This document shows positions 63,541-64,000 of a stretch of DNA of 64,000 nucleotides, piece after piece. Origin of the DNA: AP-15 sp963737145 (GTDB taxonomy: Bacteria > Pseudomonadota > Alphaproteobacteria > ATCC43930 > CGMCC-115725); the NCBI GenBank assembly GCA_963737145.1, contig CAVTRO010000004.1, positions 248,001-312,000 on the forward strand, written 5' to 3'. Below the pieces are notes generated by a model. The model was not told the DNA's origin, made no database searches, and saw nothing but the letters and a program-made list of their open reading frames with translations. The translations under genes and the position numbers were made by a program. Each line of letters opens with the position of its first letter. Position 1 is the stretch's first letter.

Positions 63541-63977
63541 CGATGACCGATGTGGCCGAGAACTCAAAACCGGCGATAGACGCCGACAAATCCCGGCTGT
63601 TGCACACGATGATCCGGGTTCGCGATCTCGATGCCTCGTTGAATTTCTACACCAACCAGCTCGGCATGAAGCTGCTGCGCAAGCGCGATTACCCGAGCGG
63701 CAAATTTACGCTCGCCTTTGTCGGCTACGGCGATGAGACGAACAGCACTGTGCTCGAGCTGACCCACAATTGGGAGCAGGCCGAGCCATACAATCTGGGT
63801 ACCGCCTTTGGCCATCTGGCGATCGCGGTGCCCGATGTCTACAAAGCTTGCGAGCGTCTCGCCGCGGCCGGTGTCAAGATCCCCCGCCCGGCTGGCCCAA
63901 TGGCGCATGGCGGCTCGGTGATCGCGTTCATCGAAGATCCCGACGGCTATCGCATAGAGCTGATCGAGCGGCCCTAG
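63537..63977 (+). CDS. gloA: lactoylglutathione lyase (glyoxalase I)
   Basis: A 146-residue VOC-fold metalloenzyme that converts the methylglyoxal-glutathione hemithioacetal to S-lactoylglutathione. The first module has the metal His in LLHTMIRVRDLDASLNFYTNQLGMKLLRKRDYPSGKFTLAFVGYGDE and Glu in VLELTHNWE; the second has His in FGHLAIAVPDVYKACERL and Glu in IEDPDGYRIELIER. All four ligands are present. The ATG overlaps the lpxB stop (ATGA) and follows AGGAG. Confidence 0.95.
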   Translation: MTMTDVAENSKPAIDADKSRLLHTMIRVRDLDASLNFYTNQLGMKLLRKRDYPSGKFTLAFVGYGDETNSTVLELTHNWEQAEPYNLGTAFGHLAIAVPDVYKACERLAAAGVKIPRPAGPMAHGGSVIAFIEDPDGYRIELIERP

Positions 63978-64000
63978 CCCGCCCATTGGCGTCGCCGCCC

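Overview
The window is GC-rich chromosomal DNA with short intergenic gaps and many 4-base ATGA/GTGA gene overlaps. It looks like an alphaproteobacterium, probably Rhodospirillales or Rhizobiales-like. Reasons: the conserved run rpsB-tsf-pyrH-frr-uppS-cdsA-dxr-rseP-bamA-skp-lpxD-fabZ-lpxA-lpxI-lpxB; use of LpxI rather than LpxH; a MucR/Ros-type regulator; and dispersed palindromic repeats of a type I associate with this class. I see no prophage, insertion sequence, CRISPR array or rRNA. The only RNA gene found is a tRNA-Ser(GGA).

Layout. 0-4.4 kb: small secreted protein, a divergent TetR/MFS pair with two palindromic operators between them, a decayed transglutaminase-like gene and an alpha/beta hydrolase. 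4.6-10.6 kb: CBS protein, an uncharacterised gene joined to a gentisate-dioxygenase-like cupin gene, a DUF3108-like protein, an M17 aminopeptidase and a DUF5996-like protein. 10.6-20 kb: a respiratory island with cytochrome c, a PQQ alcohol dehydrogenase of lanthanide (XoxF) type, its XoxJ-like partner and a second cytochrome c, then a caa3-type cytochrome oxidase (coxB with fused cytochrome c, ctaD, coxC), accessory proteins and CtaG. 20-24 kb: polyamine-type ABC transporter. 24-28.5 kb: TPP enzyme, SnoaL-like protein, SDR, MucR and a small protein. 28.5-35.2 kb: a second, intact XoxF module (quinoprotein-relay metallohydrolase, SoxYZ-like carrier, xoxF, cytochrome c, xoxJ, CXXCW protein). 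35-45.4 kb: orphan sdhA with divergent LysR, RNA-modification genes (tlyA, an RlmD/TrmA-type enzyme, rsmD, rluB), tRNA-Ser, aldo/keto reductase and an N-acyl-D-amino-acid deacylase. 45.5-48.3 kb: a large TIR-membrane-WD40 protein. 48.7-64 kb: translation, isoprenoid, outer-membrane biogenesis and lipid A genes, then gloA.

How the parts work together. The two PQQ modules would oxidise methanol or other alcohols in the periplasm, with electrons passing through small c-type cytochromes. The caa3 oxidase next to module 1 is a plausible terminal acceptor. The final 15 kb make the ribosome and elongation factors, undecaprenyl diphosphate, CDP-diacylglycerol, MEP-pathway isoprenoids, the outer-membrane assembly machine and lipid A.

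Caution. I count about 30 single-base frameshifts, mostly in short homopolymers. About two thirds lie between 10.9 and 19.6 kb, but they also hit bamA and rseP, which should be essential. Many of the breaks may therefore be sequence errors rather than biology. Broken genes are given as one feature spanning all frames, with the lesions listed.
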